A DNA stretch of 64,000 nt from Phenylobacterium sp. (GCF_022402485.1 NZ_JAKRSA010000031.1:1-64000), one strand, 5' to 3'; shown: positions 7,778 to 16,181, counted from the stretch's first letter. Made by a program: numbers and translations. Notes: generated by a model from the sequence alone, not told the origin.

Positions 7778-10360
7778 TCAGTGGACCTGGGCGCGACCGA
7801 TCACCAGGCCGTCATCATCGGCCTGGACCTCGATCACCGCCCCATCCTCCAGATCGCCAGCCAGCAGTTTGCGGGCGATGGGGTCGATAAGGTCCTTCTG
7901 GATCACCCGCTTCAGCGGGCGAGCGCCATAGACGGGGTCATAGCCCTTATTGCCCAGCCAGGTCAGGGCTGAGGCGTCCAGGGACAAGGCCATGCGCCGG
8001 TCGGCCAGCATCTTCTCCAGGCGGTGAAGCTGGATGCCAACGATATTGCCCATCTCCGCCCGGCCAAGCCGTTTGAACAGGATGATCTCGTCGATCCGGT
8101 TCAGGAGCTCGGGCCGGAAATGGCTGCGCACCACATCCATCACCAGGGGCCGCACCGCGTCCACCGGCTCGCCCTCGGCCTGGGCGGCGAGGTGCTCTGA
8201 GCCCATGTTCGAGGTCATGATGATCAGGGTGTTGCGGAAATCGATGGTACGCCCCTGCCCGTCCGTCAGACGACCATCATCGAGCACCTGCAGCAGGATG
8301 TTGAACACGTCGGGGTGCGCCTTCTCGACCTCGTCGAACAGGATCACCTGATAGGGCCGGCGGCGGATCGCCTCGGTGAGCGCGCCCCCTTCATCGTAGC
8401 CGACATAGCCAGGAGGTGCCCCGATCATGCGGCTGACCGAATGCTTCTCCATGTACTCACTCATGTCGAGGCGGGTGATGGCCTGCTCATCGTCAAATAG
8501 GAACTCCGCCAGCGCCTTGGTGAGCTCAGTCTTGCCGACCCCGGTGGGGCCGAGGAACAGGAAAGAACCAATAGGCCGGTTGGGATCCTGCAGACCCGCG
8601 CGGGCGCGGCGGACGGCGTCGGAGACGGCGGCGAGCGCCTCCTCCTGGCCCACCACCCGGCCCCGGAGGCTGTCCTCCATGGACAGCAGCTTCTCACGCT
8701 CGCCCTCCAGCATCTTGTCGACAGGAACGCCCGTCCAGCGGCTGACCACAGCGGCGATCTGTTCGGCGTCCACCACCTCAGGACTGACAGGTGCCTCTTC
8801 GGCGGCAGCCTCGGCCTGGGCCAGGCTGCGTTCCAGGGGCGGAATTTCCCCGTAGGCGATCTCAGATGCCCGCTGCAGATCACCCCGCCGCTGGGCGGCG
8901 ACCAGTTCGGCGCGCAGGCGGTCGAGCGCCTCGCGGATCTGGGCAGCTGAGCTCAGCTTGTCCTTTTCCGCCTTCCAGCGGCCGGTCATGCCGGCCGATT
9001 CCGCCTCAAGCTCCACCAGCTCGTCCTCGAGCTTTTCGAGCCGCGCCTTGGAGGCTGCGTCAGTCTCCCGGGTCAGGGCCTCACGCTCGATCTTCAGCTG
9101 GACGATCCGACGGTCGATCTCGTCCAGCTCTTCAGGCTTGGAGTCGACCGCCATGCGCACCCGGCTGGCCGCCTCGTCCACCAGATCGATGGCCTTGTCG
9201 GGCAAGAAGCGGTCGGCGATGTAGCGATTGGACAGGGTGGCGGCGGCCACGATGGCGCTGTCAGAAATCCGCACCCCGTGGTGGACCTCGTACTTCTCCT
9301 TCAGGCCGCGCAGGATGGAGATGGTGTCCTCCACCGTCGGCTCGGACACGAACACCGGCTGGAACCGGCGAGCCAGAGCGGCATCCTTCTCCACATGCTT
9401 ACGGTACTCGTCCAGCGTCGTGGCACCGACGCAGTGCAGCTCGCCCCGCGCCAGGGCAGGCTTCAGCAGGTTGGAGGCGTCCATGGCGCCCTCAGACTTC
9501 CCGGCACCCACCAGGGTGTGCATCTCGTCGATGAACAGGATGATCGAGCCTTCGGCGGCGGTGACCTCGTTCAGGACCGCCTTCAGCCGCTCTTCGAACT
9601 CGCCGCGATACTTGGCCCCGGCGATCAGGGAGCCCATGTCCAGGGACAGGAGCTTCTTGTCCTTCAGGCTTTCAGGCACGTCCCCATTGATGATCCGCAG
9701 GGCCAGGCCCTCGACGATAGCGGTCTTGCCGACGCCCGGTTCGCCGATCAGGACGGGATTGTTCTTGGTGCGCCGCGACAGCACCTGGATGGTCCTGCGG
9801 ATTTCCTCATCCCGGCCAATTACCGGATCGAGCTTCTGGTCCCGGGCGGCCTGGGTCAGGTCACGGGCATATCGCTTAAGCGCGTCGTAGCCTTCCTCGG
9901 CCGAGGCGGAGTCCGCCGTGCGACCCTTGCGGACATCGCTGGCGGCACCTTCCAGGGCGCTGGCCTTGACGCCCGCGCTCTTCAGGGCCTCAGCGGCCTC
10001 GCCACCTTCCGCAGCGATCGCCATCAACAGACGTTCGGTGGTGACGAACGCATCGCCAGCGGACTTGGCGTCAGCCTCAGCCTTGGCGAAAACCCGGGCG
10101 CTTTCGGGGGCCATATAGAGCTGGCCTGAGCCCCCCTCGACCTTGGCCCGCTTGGCCAAGGCGGCCTCAACGGCCGCATCGGCCTCATCGGGCCGACCCC
10201 CGGCGCTCTGGATCAGGGCGCGGGACAACCCGTCCTTTTCCTCGAGCAGGACCTTGAGCAGGTGGATGGGGGCAAGTTGCTGGTGACGGCGGGCAAGCGC
10301 GAGGCTCTGAGCCGACTGGATCGCCTGTTTGGCGCGATCGGAATAGACGTCGATGTTCAT
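7778..10360 (-). CDS. clpB: ATP-dependent protein disaggregase ClpB
   Basis: ClpB is a hexameric AAA+ machine that works with DnaK to pull apart aggregated proteins. The 860-residue length is typical. The N domain (1-150) starts [21 protein letters not shown]1 has Walker A GEPGVGKT (206-213) and Walker B DEMHTL. A charged coiled-coil M domain (about 410-525) is rich in E, K and R ([18 protein letters not shown]). NBD2 has [10 protein letters not shown] (about 603-612) and the [13 protein letters not shown] motif. The M domain separates it from ClpA and ClpC. The gene stands alone; a candidate heat-shock promoter lies at 10428-10456. Confidence 0.97.
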   Translation of the reverse strand: MNIDVYSDRAKQAIQSAQSLALARRHQQLAPIHLLKVLLEEKDGLSRALIQSAGGRPDEADAAVEAALAKRAKVEGGSGQLYMAPESARVFAKAEADAKSAGDAFVTTERLLMAIAAEGGEAAEALKSAGVKASALEGAASDVRKGRTADSASAEEGYDALKRYARDLTQAARDQKLDPVIGRDEEIRRTIQVLSRRTKNNPVLIGEPGVGKTAIVEGLALRIINGDVPESLKDKKLLSLDMGSLIAGAKYRGEFEERLKAVLNEVTAAEGSIILFIDEMHTLVGAGKSEGAMDASNLLKPALARGELHCVGATTLDEYRKHVEKDAALARRFQPVFVSEPTVEDTISILRGLKEKYEVHHGVRISDSAIVAAATLSNRYIADRFLPDKAIDLVDEAASRVRMAVDSKPEELDEIDRRIVQLKIEREALTRETDAASKARLEKLEDELVELEAESAGMTGRWKAEKDKLSSAAQIREALDRLRAELVAAQRRGDLQRASEIAYGEIPPLERSLAQAEAAAEEAPVSPEVVDAEQIAAVVSRWTGVPVDKMLEGEREKLLSMEDSLRGRVVGQEEALAAVSDAVRRARAGLQDPNRPIGSFLFLGPTGVGKTELTKALAEFLFDDEQAITRLDMSEYMEKHSVSRMIGAPPGYVGYDEGGALTEAIRRRPYQVILFDEVEKAHPDVFNILLQVLDDGRLTDGQGRTIDFRNTLIIMTSNMGSEHLAAQAEGEPVDAVRPLVMDVVRSHFRPELLNRIDEIILFKRLGRAEMGNIVGIQLHRLEKMLADRRMALSLDASALTWLGNKGYDPVYGARPLKRVIQKDLIDPIARKLLAGDLEDGAVIEVQADDDGLVIGRAQVH

Positions 10361-10427
10361 GGCATCCCCTCGTTAGGCGGATTGACGGGCCTCGCCTTTG
10401 CGCAAGCGCAAGCCCCGTCCACTCATG

Positions 10428-10456
10428 ATGTAGGTGTGACACTTAGGCCACACAAG
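10428..10456 (-). promoter_or_regulatory. Candidate sigma-32 heat-shock promoter for clpB
   Basis: Read on the - strand: CTTGTG, a 16-base spacer, then CCTACAT, 68 bases upstream of the clpB ATG. CTTG for the -35 element and a C-rich CC-x-AT element for -10 are the hallmarks of RpoH promoters, and clpB is a standard RpoH target. The match is partial. A short hairpin (TTGCGC-AA-GCGCAA at 10398-10411) lies in the leader. Confidence 0.4.
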
Positions 10457-10492
10457 CCGCCTCGACCCGTTTCTTTTCGGCCACGCGCCCTA

Positions 10493-10509
10493 GGTTAAAC
10501 CGATTAACC
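10493..10509. repeat. 17-base palindrome between DUF1178 and clpB
   Basis: Perfect inverted repeat GGTTAA-ACCGA-TTAACC, 17 bases past the stop of the DUF1178 gene and upstream of the clpB promoter region. No T-run follows, so it is not a clear terminator; it could be an operator. The TTAA half-sites are 5 bases apart, not the 7 expected for a CtrA box. Confidence 0.5.
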
Positions 10510-10526
10510 AGAGCCCCGTTGCGCGG

Positions 10527-10955
10527 TCAGTTCAGCTCGGTCTTCTTGGGCGGCTCTGGGGGCAATGGGGCCACGGGGACACCGTCCTCCACCAGGGCCT
10601 TGACCTCAGCTGGCGTCGCCTCGCCGTAGATGCCTCGGTCCTCGGAGCGTCCTTCGTGGATAGCGCGGGCCTCAGCGGCGAAGGCGTCGCCGACATTGTC
10701 GAAGTTCTCCTCCACATGGCGGCGCACCTTGCTGAGCGCCTCCATCATCACCGCCCGGGCCTGGGGCGGCAGATCAGGGGTATTGCGCTTGGTCCCGGCG
10801 ACGGCCGGGGCCATGATCTGCTTGCGCACCTCAGCGGTCTCGCAGACCGGGCAGGACAGCAGGCCCCGGGCCTTCTGATCGTCAAAGTCTGCCGAGGCAC
10901 CAAACCAGCCCTCGAACTCATGGTCATGGGCGCAGACCAGGGCGTAGCGGATCAT
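10527..10955 (-). CDS. DUF1178 family protein
   Basis: The 142-residue protein belongs to the proteobacterial DUF1178 family, recognised by the start MIRYALVCAHDHEFEGWF and a Cys pair LLSCPVC (C35, C38). With C8 and H10 these could make a zinc-ribbon-like site. The middle has a helical segment VMMEALSKVRRHVEENFDNVGDAFAAEARAIHEG, and the C-terminus a short conserved stretch YGEATPAEVKALVEDGVPVAPLP. No function is known. It overlaps the upstream nitrilase-like gene by an ATGA, so both are translated from one mRNA together with grxC and possibly comF. Confidence 0.88.
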   Translation of the reverse strand: MIRYALVCAHDHEFEGWFGASADFDDQKARGLLSCPVCETAEVRKQIMAPAVAGTKRNTPDLPPQARAVMMEALSKVRRHVEENFDNVGDAFAAEARAIHEGRSEDRGIYGEATPAEVKALVEDGVPVAPLPPEPPKKTELN

Positions 10956-11785
10956 GGCAAGGGCACCGGGCCGCTGAAGGGCTGGGCGTTGGCCAGGGCC
11001 GGGATGGCGGCCCTCGCCTTGGCCACCTGATCAAGATCGAGGTCCGCAAACAGCACGCCCGGCTCGTCGTGGTCGAGCTTGCCCAGAACCTCGCCCCAGG
11101 GGGCAATAGCCAGGCTGTGGCCATAGGTGCCGCGGCCGTCCTCGTGGAAACCCCCTTGAGCCGGGGCCAGGACGAAGCTGCCGGTCTCAATGGCCCGGGC
11201 CCTTAACAGCACCTCCCAATGGGCCTCGCCGGTGGGTCGTGTAAAGGCGGCGGGCACGGTGAGGATCTGCGCCCCGGCTAGGGCGAGCGCCCGATGCAGG
11301 GCCGGAAAGCGGATGTCGTAGCAGATGGTCAGACCAAGCACGGCACCTTCGGCCTGGGCAATGACGGCCTGATCCCCGGGGGTGTAGACCGCCGATTCCC
11401 GTGCGGTCTCTCCATTGGGCAGATCCACATCGAACATGTGCAGCTTGTCATAGGTGGCGGTGATCTCACCGTCCGGGGCAATCAGAGCGCTGCGATTGGC
11501 CGCCTGACCATCCCCTCGCCGCACCAGGGCTGAGCCGATCAACACGCTGACCGAGAGCCGCCGCGCCGCATCCCGCAGACCCTGGACCACCGGGTCGTCC
11601 TCCAGCGAGGTCAACTGCGCCGCCAGCAGATTGCGATCCTTCTGCAGGAAATTTGTCCCCTCCGGCGTGAGGATCAGCTGCGCGCCCCCTTGGGCGGCCT
11701 GGCTGATCAGGGGCACCACATGGTCCAACGCCCCGGCGTGGCTGGCCGGGGTTCGGGTCTGAATGAGGGCCACGCGGAGGGTCAT
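10952..11785 (-). CDS. Carbon-nitrogen hydrolase of the nitrilase superfamily (Nit-like amidase)
   Basis: The 277-residue protein carries the catalytic Glu-Lys-Cys triad of the nitrilase superfamily: E42 in LTPEGTN, K114 in YDKLHMFDVD and C155 in LTICYDIRFP. The length and the DKLHMFDV and CYDIRFPALHR motifs place it with the Nit1/Nit2/omega-amidase branch. In that branch proteins hydrolyse alpha-ketoglutaramate or deaminated glutathione (established for characterised members). Deaminated-glutathione repair would fit its position next to glutaredoxin grxC, but that is inference. Translation couples to DUF1178 downstream (ATGA) and it lies 19 bases after grxC. Confidence 0.9.
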   Translation of the reverse strand: MTLRVALIQTRTPASHAGALDHVVPLISQAAQGGAQLILTPEGTNFLQKDRNLLAAQLTSLEDDPVVQGLRDAARRLSVSVLIGSALVRRGDGQAANRSALIAPDGEITATYDKLHMFDVDLPNGETARESAVYTPGDQAVIAQAEGAVLGLTICYDIRFPALHRALALAGAQILTVPAAFTRPTGEAHWEVLLRARAIETGSFVLAPAQGGFHEDGRGTYGHSLAIAPWGEVLGKLDHDEPGVLFADLDLDQVAKARAAIPALANAQPFSGPVPLP

Positions 11786-11804
11786 GGGCTCTGGTCTCGC
11801 TGGC

Positions 11805-12062
11805 TCAGGCCGCGCCGAGCAGGGCGTCGAGCTTGCCGGCTCGCTCCAGCTCCATCATGTCGTCGCAGCCGCCGATGTGACGTTCACCGATGAAGATCTG
11901 CGGGAAGGTGTTGCGGCCCGAACGCCGGTTCATCTCCTGGCGCCGTTCAGGATCGAACGCCGCCTCAATCTCGGTGAATTCGACGCCCTTCTTTTCGAGC
12001 AGCGCCATGGCGCGCACGCAGTAGGGGCAGAACGGCTTGGTGTAGAGGGTCACGTTGGGCAT
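11805..12062 (-). CDS. grxC: Glutaredoxin 3 (dithiol)
   Basis: An 85-residue dithiol glutaredoxin with the redox centre C12-P-Y-C15 in TKPFCPYCVRAM. It also has the glutathione-contact stretch NTFPQIFIGERHIGGCDDMMELE, including the cis-Pro loop TFPQ and the GG motif. It reduces disulfides and mixed glutathione disulfides in the cytoplasm. It has the standard length and lies in a leftward set comF-grxC-nitrilase-DUF1178, an arrangement I recall as common in Caulobacterales and relatives. The spacing of about 57 bases from comF allows a single transcript. Confidence 0.95.
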   Translation of the reverse strand: MPNVTLYTKPFCPYCVRAMALLEKKGVEFTEIEAAFDPERRQEMNRRSGRNTFPQIFIGERHIGGCDDMMELERAGKLDALLGAA

Positions 12063-12119
12063 GGCGGGGATAAGGGGAGTCCAAAGTTAAATGTCCAGAC
12101 CTCGGCGCGAAGCCTCCGG

Positions 12120-12902
12120 TCATGAGGGAGTGGTCGCGGCCTTGACCCGCGCGACCACGGCGAGATCGACGCGGGCCGCCCCAGCCGCGAGCAGGGCGCG
12201 CGCGCAGCCTTGGGCGGTGGCCCCGGTGGTGAGAACATCGTCCACCAGCAGGATGTTTCGTCCCGCCACCTGATAGGCGCGGCCCTCTGGGACGACAAAG
12301 GCGCCCGCCACATTGCGCCGCCGACCAGAGCCCGACTTGCCCCCCTGGCTCTCGGTGGCGCGGCGGCGGACCAGGGCGTCGGGGAGATAGGGCCGGTCCC
12401 TGAGCCTGGCCAGGCCGCGAGCGATCTCGGCAGCCTGGTTGAACTGGCGCTGAAACAGGCGGCCCCGGTGCAAGGGCACCGGAATGATGGCGTCGGCCTC
12501 GATCACCAGCTCATCAGCCGCCCGCGAAAGCCAGCGGGCAAACAAAGGGGCCAGATCCTGCCGGTCGGCATGCTTGAACTGCAGGATCGGATCGCGGGAC
12601 GTCTCGTCATAGAGACAGGCGGCCCTGGCGCGTGAGAAGGCTCGCGGGCGTGCCTCGCAGGCAACACAGCGGGCACCTGCGCCCAGGGCGAACTCGAATG
12701 GCGTCCCGCAGCCGTCGCAGACGGGGCCGTCAATGAAGGTGATCTTCATCCAGGCCTGTGCCGACAGGCCGGCCGACATGGGCCTTGGCCCGTCATCCAG
12801 GGCCAGCGGCGGAAAGACCAGGTCCAGGAGCCCCCGCCCAGCTGATTTCAGCTGCGGTCCTGGTTTCCAGACGCGGCCCGACAGGCCATCTTGCAGGCTC
12901 AT
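12120..12902 (-). CDS. comF: ComF family phosphoribosyltransferase-like protein, first zinc knuckle lost
   Basis: ComF-family proteins have an N-terminal zinc region and a PRTase fold; in naturally competent bacteria they help DNA uptake, elsewhere the role is unclear. Here the PRTase part shows IIPVPLHRGRLFQRQFNQA and the PRPP loop ILLVDDVLTTGAT. The second zinc knuckle is intact (C62-x2-C65, C79-x2-C82). At the usual place of the first (after LLDLVFPP) the Cys pairs are replaced by LALDDG and LSAQAW. I start at the ATG at 12902, behind GGGGGGAG; this ATG overlaps the divergent methyltransferase ATG in the sequence CATG. The product is 260 residues. Confidence 0.85.
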   Translation of the reverse strand: MSLQDGLSGRVWKPGPQLKSAGRGLLDLVFPPLALDDGPRPMSAGLSAQAWMKITFIDGPVCDGCGTPFEFALGAGARCVACEARPRAFSRARAACLYDETSRDPILQFKHADRQDLAPLFARWLSRAADELVIEADAIIPVPLHRGRLFQRQFNQAAEIARGLARLRDRPYLPDALVRRRATESQGGKSGSGRRRNVAGAFVVPEGRAYQVAGRNILLVDDVLTTGATAQGCARALLAAGAARVDLAVVARVKAATTPS

Positions 12903-13815
12903 GTCACCTGCTCCCCCCAAACTCTTCGACCGCGCCCTGGTGCGTAAGCGCCTGACCCGGGCCGCCCCGGTCTTTGACCAGGCCGACTTCCTGCATCGGC
13001 GCGCCGCCCAGGATGCCGTGGAACGGCTGGAAGCGATCATGCGCGACTTCCCCCTGGCCGTCGATCTTTCGGCGCGTCGGGGCGCATTTTGCCAGGCCCT
13101 GGGGCAGAGCGATGCTCAGGCGCGCATCGGAACGGTCATCGAGGCCGACTTTTCCGGCGCCATGCTGGCGGGGCGTCCAGGTCCAAGGGTCGTGCTCGAT
13201 GATGAGCGGCTGCCCTTTGCCCCAGCCAGCCTGGACCTGGTGATCTCGACGCTTGGCCTGCACTGGACCAATGATGTCGTCGGAGCCCTGATCCAAATTC
13301 GCCGCGCCCTGAAGCCCGATGGCCTGTTCATCGGGGCCTTCCTGGGCGGTTCGACTCTCTTTGAGCTGCGCCGCTCTTTGATCGACGCCGAGGTCGAGCT
13401 GACCGGCGGGGCCGGCAGCCGCGTCTCCCCGTTTGCAGATCCCTCTGACGCAGCCGGGCTATTGCAGCGGGCGGGCTTTGCCCTGCCCGTCGCCGATGTG
13501 GACCGGGTGAATGTCCGCTACACCCACCCCCTGAAACTGATGGCCGACCTGCGGCAGATGGCCGAGACCAACGCCCTGGCCGAGCGCCATCCCCGGGCGC
13601 TGACCCGCACGGTCCTGGCGCGGGCCTTCGAACTTTATTTTGAGCGGTTTGGCGAGGCTGACGGACGAATACCCGCCACCTTCGAGATCCTGACCCTTAC
13701 CGGCTGGGCGCCGCATGTCAGCCAGCAACAGCCTCTGAAGCCTGGCTCAGCCAAGATGCGCCTGGCCGATGCCCTGGGGGTGGAGGAGAACCCGCTGCCG
13801 CGATCAGAAGACTGA
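12901..13815 (+). CDS. Class I SAM-dependent methyltransferase (BioC/NDUFAF5-like)
   Basis: With the ATG at 12901 the product is 304 residues: MSPAPPKLFDRALVRKRLTRAAPVFDQADFLHRRAAQDAVERL, then a Rossmann methyltransferase core with LPFAPASLDLVISTLGLHWTNDVVGALIQIRRALKPDGLFIGAFLGG. The motif LHWTNDVVGALxQIRRxLKPDG resembles NDUFAF5-type proteins (arginine hydroxylase/methyltransferase-like assembly factor of complex I in mitochondria) and BioC. The SAM-binding glycine loop appears degenerate (VDLSARRGAFCQALGQ), as in NDUFAF5 relatives. An upstream in-frame start at 12733 would overlap comF deeply and is unlikely. It is divergent from comF with start codons overlapping at CATG. Confidence 0.85.
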   Translation: MSPAPPKLFDRALVRKRLTRAAPVFDQADFLHRRAAQDAVERLEAIMRDFPLAVDLSARRGAFCQALGQSDAQARIGTVIEADFSGAMLAGRPGPRVVLDDERLPFAPASLDLVISTLGLHWTNDVVGALIQIRRALKPDGLFIGAFLGGSTLFELRRSLIDAEVELTGGAGSRVSPFADPSDAAGLLQRAGFALPVADVDRVNVRYTHPLKLMADLRQMAETNALAERHPRALTRTVLARAFELYFERFGEADGRIPATFEILTLTGWAPHVSQQQPLKPGSAKMRLADALGVEENPLPRSED

Positions 13816-13824
13816 AGGGCTTGG

Positions 13825-13977
13825 TCAGCCCAGCGCGTCTGAGACCTTGATCAAAACATCATAGATCTGGGAACGTAAAGCGCCTGCTGCGGTGATGACC
13901 ACAAGGCCGAGCACGGCGGCCATCACGGCATGTTCGACCGCCGTGGCGCCAGACTCATTCCGGCTCAGGGACGTCAG
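13825..13977 (-). CDS. Orphan Flp/Fap-type pilin-like small protein, start codon unclear
   Basis: The C-terminal 50 residues read LTSLSRNESGATAVEHAVMA and continue into a hydrophobic helix (AVLGLVVITAAGAL), matching Flp prepilins: ESG processed before A, Glu at +5, then a single membrane helix. Most Flp proteins have Tyr after that Glu; here it is His. No ATG, GTG or TTG exists between the expected start and a Met 27 codons upstream. A CTG at 13975-13977 overlaps the mutT stop as CTGA and would give the expected short leader, but no ribosome-binding site is visible. No tad/cpa genes are in the window. It may be a coupled non-AUG gene, a pseudogene that lost its start, or may start at the far ATG inside mutT. 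Confidence 0.6.
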   Translation of the reverse strand: MTSLSRNESGATAVEHAVMAAVLGLVVITAAGALRSQIYDVLIKVSDALG

Positions 13978-14381
13978 ACCAGGTCGCGAAGCCAGGCCAC
14001 CAGGGGCGCGTCGGCCGGCGGCATGGGATAGTCGCTCAGCTTGTTCGGCTTCACCCATGCGAGGGCCTTGTGCTCCTTTGCGGTGACGAACCCGCTCCAG
14101 CGTCTGCACAGATAAAGTGGCATCAGCAGGTGAAAGGACTCATAACCGTGGCTGGCGAACACGAAGGGGGCCAGGCACGCACCCGTCACCTGAATGCCCA
14201 GTTCCTCATCGAGCTCGCGGATCAGGCAGGCCTCAGGCGTCTCGCCGTCCTCGACCTTGCCGCCCGGAAACTCCCACAGGCCCGCCAACGCCTTGCCCTC
14301 TGGCCGTTGGCAGATCAGCACGCGACCGTCGACATCGATCAGGGCCGCGGCGGCGACCAGCAGGATAGGCTTTGAGCTCAT
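13974..14381 (-). CDS. mutT: MutT-type Nudix hydrolase (8-oxo-dGTP diphosphatase)
   Basis: MutT hydrolyses 8-oxo-dGTP to the monophosphate and prevents A:T to C:G transversions. The full Nudix box is present in GGKVEDGETPEACLIRELDE followed by ELGI. The start MSSKPILLVAAAALID is chosen because GGAGAGGTT precedes this ATG; a start 16 codons upstream has no such site. Length of 135 residues is normal. The C-terminal end of the protein (AWVKPNKLSDYPMPPAD) is typical of bacterial MutT. A pilin-like reading frame follows immediately and overlaps the stop. Confidence 0.93.
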   Translation of the reverse strand: MSSKPILLVAAAALIDVDGRVLICQRPEGKALAGLWEFPGGKVEDGETPEACLIRELDEELGIQVTGACLAPFVFASHGYESFHLLMPLYLCRRWSGFVTAKEHKALAWVKPNKLSDYPMPPADAPLVAWLRDLV

Positions 14382-14692
14382 AACCTCTCCATTCCCCGGC
14401 TGGGCCGGCAATGCAACAGGCCTCGACAATCTGTGTCACCGGGGCGGGCTGAGACGGTCATGGGTTGACTTCGCACCTGCGAAAGAGGATTAGGGCCTGC
14501 GCCCTGATTGGCGCTATCGGTGCTCCAGCCCGCGTGAGGGCCTCCTGAAATGGGGGTTCGGCCTGTTGAGCGCCCTAAGAGATCGCATAGATCGCCCCGC
14601 CACGCGGGGGCTTTCCCCAAACTGACCCGCGCCCAGCGGCCCTTGCAGAGCAAGCGGTCGCGTTCGGTGCACTCCGAAAGACTGTAAGTCAC
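14382..14692. other. Intergenic region between mutT and the DEAD-box helicase gene
   Basis: About 310 bases without a convincing gene. It holds a candidate helicase promoter (14465-14493) with a palindrome in its spacer, and a hairpin CCCCGC-CAC-GCGGGG at 14595-14609. If the promoter is right, the helicase mRNA has a leader of nearly 200 bases, which would allow post-transcriptional control as seen for cold-responsive helicases in other bacteria (inference). Confidence 0.5.
14465..14493 (+). promoter_or_regulatory. Candidate promoter with internal palindrome upstream of the helicase gene
   Basis: TTGACT at 14465-14470, a 17-base spacer, then GATTAG at 14488-14493 (weak -10). The spacer contains the inverted repeat TCGCA-CC-TGCGA (14471-14482), placed where a repressor would block RNA polymerase. 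Only the -35 element is strong. Confidence 0.35.
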
Positions 14693-16117
14693 TTGACCCA
14701 ATTTTCTGAACTCGGCCTGGCCAAACCTTTGCTCAAGGCCCTGGCCGACCAAGGCTATGAGACCCCGACCCCGATCCAGGCCAAGGCCATTCCGGGCGTG
14801 TTGTCTGGCCGTGACATCCTGGGCATCGCCCAGACGGGCACTGGCAAGACCGCCGCCTTCGCCCTGCCGATCCTCCATCGCCTGGCGGCCGACCCCAAGC
14901 CCGCGCCCCGTCGCGGCTGCCGGGTGCTGGTCCTGTCGCCGACCCGCGAACTGGCCACCCAGATCGCCGATAGCTTCCGCACCTATGGCCAGCACCTGGG
15001 CCTCACCGTCACCGTGATCTTCGGCGGCGTGAAGTATGGCGGCCAGATGCGCGCCATGGCACCGGGCGTCGATGTCCTGGTGGCCACCCCGGGCCGCCTG
15101 ATCGACCATCTGGGCGAGAAGACCGTCACCCTGCAGGGCGTCGAAACCTTCGTCCTCGATGAAGCCGACCAGATGCTGGACATGGGCTTCATCGTCCCGA
15201 TCCGCCGCATTGTGAAGCACATCCCCGCCCAGCGGCAGAACCTGTTCTTTTCGGCCACCATGCCCACCGAAATCGGCAAGCTGGCCGGCGAACTCCTGAA
15301 GGACCCGCTGAAGGTCTCGGTAACCCCGCAGGCGACCACCGTCGAGCGCATCACCCAGAAGGTGCTGTTCGTCGAACAGACCCGCAAACGCGCCCTGCTG
15401 GCCGAGCTGTTCGCCGAGAAGGACTTCAAGCGCGTCATCGTCTTCACCCGTACCAAGCGCGGTGCCGACCGGGTGGCCAAGAGCCTGGAGCAGGGCGGGG
15501 TAGAAGCCTCGGCCATCCACGGTGACAAGAGCCAAGGCCAGCGCGAACGCGCGCTCGCCGACTTCAAGGCGGGCAAGGTTCGCGCCCTGGTGGCCACCGA
15601 CATCGCCGCCCGCGGCATCGACATCGACGCGGTCAGCCACGTGGTCCAGTACGAACTGCCCAACGTGCCGGAGGCCTATGTCCACCGGATCGGGCGGACC
15701 GCCCGGGCCGGCGCCGATGGCTCGGCCATCGCGTTCTGCGCCGATGACGAGCGCAACCTGCTGCGGGATATCCAGAAGGTCACCCGCCAGACCATCCCGT
15801 CCTTCGACCGGCGCAACGATAAGGGCCTGGCCCTGATGACCAAGGCCATTGCCGACGTCACGCCGGAAGAGCCCCGTCTGCCCTCCGGCCGTTCACGCGA
15901 TCCGCGCAACGACGTGCCTGCAGCCCTGCGTCAGACCCGCGGTCGTCGTCCTGACCAGAGCCGTGGCGGCGGTGGCGGTGAAGGCCGGGGTGGCCAGCCC
16001 CGCCGTGACGGTGCCAAGCCCGCCCAGGCGGCCAAGGCCGGTGCCAGCGCCGGTGGCGATCGCTTCCGGGGTCCCAAGCGCGAAGGCGTCGCCAAGGCCT
16101 GGAGCCCGATTGACTAA
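14693..16117 (+). CDS. DEAD-box ATP-dependent RNA helicase, RhlE-like
   Basis: The 474-residue protein has all core motifs: the Q motif (YETPTPIQAKAIP), motif I AQTGTGKT, PTRELA, TPGR, motif II DEAD, SAT (FFSATMP), and the C-terminal motifs VFTRTKRGADRVA, DIAARGIDI and HRIGRTARAG. The C-terminal tail from about 400 is basic and Gly/Arg-rich (GGGGGEGRGGQPRRDG), as in RhlE, which acts in ribosome assembly and RNA decay. The start is TTG: MTQFSELGLAKPLLKAL matches the usual RhlE N-terminus and no ATG fits. It sits between mutT and argJ on the opposite strand, as a single-gene unit. Confidence 0.93.
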   Translation: MTQFSELGLAKPLLKALADQGYETPTPIQAKAIPGVLSGRDILGIAQTGTGKTAAFALPILHRLAADPKPAPRRGCRVLVLSPTRELATQIADSFRTYGQHLGLTVTVIFGGVKYGGQMRAMAPGVDVLVATPGRLIDHLGEKTVTLQGVETFVLDEADQMLDMGFIVPIRRIVKHIPAQRQNLFFSATMPTEIGKLAGELLKDPLKVSVTPQATTVERITQKVLFVEQTRKRALLAELFAEKDFKRVIVFTRTKRGADRVAKSLEQGGVEASAIHGDKSQGQRERALADFKAGKVRALVATDIAARGIDIDAVSHVVQYELPNVPEAYVHRIGRTARAGADGSAIAFCADDERNLLRDIQKVTRQTIPSFDRRNDKGLALMTKAIADVTPEEPRLPSGRSRDPRNDVPAALRQTRGRRPDQSRGGGGGEGRGGQPRRDGAKPAQAAKAGASAGGDRFRGPKREGVAKAWSPID

Positions 16118-16148
16118 AGCCTCTCGGCTCAACTGCCCTTGAACCTTT

Positions 16149-16175
16149 GCGGTCAGGCCCAGAAGGCCTGGCCGC
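16149..16175. terminator. Bidirectional terminator between the helicase gene and argJ
   Basis: Stem GCGGTCAGGCC / GGCCTGGCCGC (11 pairs, one G-U) with loop CAGAA, between convergent genes; followed by ATTGCATT on the helicase side. Confidence 0.75.
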
Positions 16176-16181
16176 ATTGCA

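Noticed and set aside
10490-10512. CtrA binding box
   Set aside because: The TTAA halves are 5 bases apart, while the CtrA consensus needs 7.
12733-12900. Longer N-terminus for the methyltransferase (start at 12733)
   Set aside because: It would overlap comF by 170 bases; the extra residues look like antisense of comF and the family starts at the CATG.
14378-15685. 435-codon open frame on the - strand opposite the DEAD-box helicase
   Set aside because: It is antisense to a fully conserved helicase, has no recognisable domain and arises from the high-GC codon bias that keeps the opposite strand free of stops.
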